From positions 2,046,001 through 2,110,000 of the forward strand of contig NC_051105.1 of the NCBI RefSeq assembly GCF_901709675.1: DNA of 64,000 nucleotides. The letters run 5' to 3'. Made by a program: the position numbers and the translations under genes. Under the pieces are notes generated by a model. That model did no database searches, was not told the origin of the DNA, and saw only the letters and a list, made by a program, of their open reading frames with translations. Origin of the DNA: Syngnathus acus (Eukaryota; Chordata; Actinopteri; Syngnathiformes; Syngnathidae). Below are positions 61,226 to 64,000 of the stretch, in pieces (position 1 is the first letter of the stretch; each line of letters starts with the position of its first letter).

Positions 61226-63283
61226 CATGTTCAGGAGATGGTTAATGTCCGAGATATTAAAAGGCTTCTTTGGGATGGTCACAAGTCATTTAAGCTGCTT
61301 TTGGGTCTGGGGACCTACCTGTCTATCAACTGGATTAGCCGGCTACATCTGTTGACGTTAATTCGACTGCAATTGACATGTTTGAAGCACATTGAGGTAG
61401 CCCGAATACATTTGTTCCAGTGAGTCATCTTCACTTCCTTTTTTTCAAAGCCGCTCTGAATCACAAGCCATCATCCGCTATTTTGGCCCGTTTAGCACGT
61501 CACCAGCTGTCATTTAAACGCGGCAGTTAACTAGGCGGCACCGCCGTTAACCAGCCAAGATTTCTGTTGCCTCAAATCCAAGCGGCCACACCGATTGGCC
61601 AATTGAGTGCGGAAGGACATTGTGATTGGCTACGTCGCTTGTCTGTTACGACCCTTCGGTGTCAAAGCGAAGCAGTGAGTTTTTTGATTGGCTGCTTTGT
61701 TTTTTGTTTTTTTTGCGGTTCACGCCTCTTGTTCAGTCGCTTGGCAGTCTTTGTAGTATGGAATTAGCAAATTTTGAAGTAAAATTGCATAATTATCAAT
61801 TTTGATATTTCTAAATTTGTGTAATAATCCTTATAAAATTATCACATTTTCCTGTCAGAGGTTAACTTTATTCAGGTAGTTTTGACTGTTCTCTAAATTA
61901 TAAACATAATGTAAAAAGTAAACGGCAAGTTTTATTCATGTAAAAATACGACTACAGTATTTAATTTTGCACACAATTGACAGTTTTTACTTTATTCCCT
62001 AAAATGACTTGCTTGCGAAAATGAAACCATAATCTTCTGGTGGGGGAGACAATTTTATGAATAGGAAGTTGGGAATTTCACAGATTGAAGTCACAATATA
62101 AAAAACATTGCCAACTTTGGCGCATTTTCAGCTGCATATCTGCTGAGCTACACAAGTCCCATTGTAAAGTCTTTTTTTTTTTAACATGAAGTCAAACACT
62201 TAAAAACAAGATTTCCAATACCAATAAAGAGTAAAGTGCTCTCTTCAGAAATATATTCATAAGCCAGTCGAGTCACACACCAGTTATTTTGTTCATCTGA
62301 TGATTTATATGTATTGTATATTAACAAAAAGTACTAGAACACTAGACCAAAGTTGAAGCAGGAAGTGTCAGCGGAAATGAAAATCTTAGTGTTGAGACTC
62401 GACTCAACTGTGAGGTGCCTCATACACCGTTGCCACCACACAAGCAATTCTATAGCAAATATATATAGACTATTCTTGAACTATAAAAAAAATTCTGTTC
62501 AAATAAATTACCGCATAATATATTTATGAGAAAGAAAAGAGAAAAATTTAAAAATTATTTTGGATGATTATGTAAATCATAGCCTGACCTTTTTTCCCTG
62601 TAATGTTATATATATATTTATTTTTATATAGACTCTCTGTGTTTCAATAAAGACATACACTAGCACACTGTGTTCCACCGTAGGTGTGTTGCCATAAAGC
62701 CCCGGACATTAAAATGATTAAATTGATGCGGAACAAAGCCGATTGGCAACGTCGTTCCTGCCAAATGTGATTACAAAGCAAGTCAGTGCTACAAAATTAC
62801 ACAAGGTTATGTCTAGTCTGTTTAGTGGACCGACTGGACTGATTTTTGTAAAAAGTAATGAAAATCCACGTTTTAAATGTATAATAGAAACATTTTTTAA
62901 TTACGAGTCAAATTATTCAAAGTACAATAAAACACAAAGATACTGTCGGCTGTAACACTACAGAGACGGCCGGCCGGCTCTGTGGTTTCCTGTTCTAGGC
63001 CACATTTACCTTCAGGACTTGTCCTAAAAGGAAGGTGTCAAATTGAAGTCACTCTCCTTTCTTCCTAAAGCCTGGATGGGATTATAAAACTGACAAGATC
63101 CATTTGAATATGTAAATCCCTCTTGCAATAAAAATGTAGGAAAGTTTGAGAAGAAAGTGTGACCTACTTTAGCTGTACGACTCTTTGGTCAAGTTCCAAA
63201 CTTTTTTTGTTCCATTATTGACGCCGTTGTGCGTTTTGTCGTTGGCAGGAAGACGAAGGACGACTTCTTTCTCTTTTTTTCAG

Positions 63284-63325
63284 AAGCAGAAGACAGCCTG
63301 AGAGAGGATGAAGATGCCTAAGCCG
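63284..63325 (+). CDS. rdx: First coding exon of an ERM protein, probably radixin (5' end only)
   Basis: The acceptor TTTTTTTTCAG at 63283 starts a short exon ending CCTAAGCCG/GTGAGT at 63325. It contains ATG AAG ATG CCT AAG CCG. Ezrin and radixin begin MPKP, followed by an intron before INVRVTTMDAELEF, so the second ATG (63314) is the usual start; the upstream in-frame ATG at 63308 would add two residues. Radixin is adjacent to ARHGAP20 in human, which favours rdx over ezrin. The rest of the gene, the FERM domain onward, lies beyond the right edge. ERM proteins link actin to the plasma membrane. Confidence 0.75.
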
Positions 63326-64000
63326 GTGAGTTTCTCCACCGCGTAGTGCACAAACGAGGGTTCCGGCAAATCATGACAAGTTTAAAATAGTCAAAAACAC
63401 ATTTTCCTTTATTTATGTAATCATTAATTATTCACAGGAGTATGACGATATGCTAGAAATGATTATTTTTTTTACCACGAAGAGCGAGAAAGGCTGTTAG
63501 AATGCCGTGAAGGGAAAGCGAGTGAGAGTGTGAGAGAGAGAGAGGCAGTTTTTTTGAAGTTCACCTGCCATATCCAATGGCGCCCTGAGGGAAAACTGCC
63601 AGTCTGGTTACATTATCCCCTGGTGACCCCTACGCAAACACGCAGGACCTTTTCACCGCCTGCTCTGTGCGCTTTGGCGTCTTGCAGCAGTCACGCTTGT
63701 TCAAAACACGTCTCCGTCCTTAGCTTAGCTTTGTTAGCTGCGTGTCAGGCCATTAATAGAACAGGAAAATTAATGACTTAATCACTTTTTGTATGTTTTC
63801 CATGTTTTATTGGCTTTTTTATTTTATTTAAGTCATATAATCATTTTTTCTTTTAGCCAAGTTTTTGCAGTCAAGTCCTTTGTGTGTGTTCACTTGAATT
63901 TAATGACCATCATCTCGTCCCCCTCTTATCTTAATCTCATGTTTCATTTATTATAAAGCCTGCGAGCGTCCCACAATGCAACGCTTCACACACACACACA
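63326..64000. other. Start of an rdx intron, continuing past the window
   Basis: No further exon is recognised. A GA-rich run lies at 63518-63543, and a CA run begins at the last bases. Confidence 0.6.

Noticed and set aside
1-64000. CRISPR arrays, bacterial operons, rRNA or tRNA genes
   Set aside because: None seen. Direct repeats in the window are microsatellites or interspersed-repeat fragments, and the genes are vertebrate multi-exon genes.

Overview
This window is nuclear DNA of a ray-finned (teleost) fish, most likely a percomorph. It has vertebrate multi-exon genes with GT-AG introns that are mostly short, CA/TG microsatellites, teleost repeat fragments, and gene neighbourhoods (cenpj-rnf17, arhgap20-rdx) that are also found in tetrapods. 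Nothing bacterial is present. Gene models were built by hand from splice signals, reading-phase continuity and remembered family features; no search was run.

Layout: (1) 1-2895, minus strand: a zinc-finger protein with a tyrosine-recombinase-like domain that runs off the left edge. (2) 3358-7445, minus: the N-terminal part of mphosph8 (chromodomain, Lys/Glu-rich linker, start of the ankyrin region). The usual ankyrin array and C-terminal domain are missing; two small exons instead connect it, in matching phase, to the recombinase-like gene. (3) 8051-13738, minus: ttf2, a SNF2-type ATPase, 21 exons. (4) 14728-19779, plus: cenpj (CPAP), 17 exons, divergent from ttf2. (5) 20220-29853, minus: rnf17 (RING plus repeated Tudor domains), about 36 exons, tail to tail with cenpj. 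(6) 30-40 kb: intergenic, with no supported gene. (7) 40257-57668, plus: arhgap20 (PH, RA, RhoGAP), with two candidate alternative first exons and 14 shared exons. (8) 60.5 kb to the right edge, plus: the 5' end of an ERM gene, most likely rdx, entering its second intron at the edge.

The most unusual feature is the left end. Joining mphosph8 exons 1-7, two bridging exons, and the two recombinase exons keeps one reading frame open across ten introns to the window edge (1447 codons). This predicts a chromodomain/recombinase-like fusion protein. The recombinase part has lost key catalytic residues, including the Tyr nucleophile (now Phe), so it looks domesticated as a DNA- or protein-binding module. 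MPP8 is the H3K9me-reading subunit of the transposon-silencing HUSH complex, so capture of a transposon-related domain is a notable idea, but it is inference. A competing model is that mphosph8 ends early at a poly(A) signal near 3167 and the recombinase gene is separate.

Other observations: a folded Tc1/mariner-like element in an mphosph8 intron, a diverged tandem duplication next to the rdx promoter, a candidate GC-AG intron in rnf17, facing poly(A) signals of cenpj and rnf17, a polyQ tract in arhgap20, and a telomere-like minisatellite.
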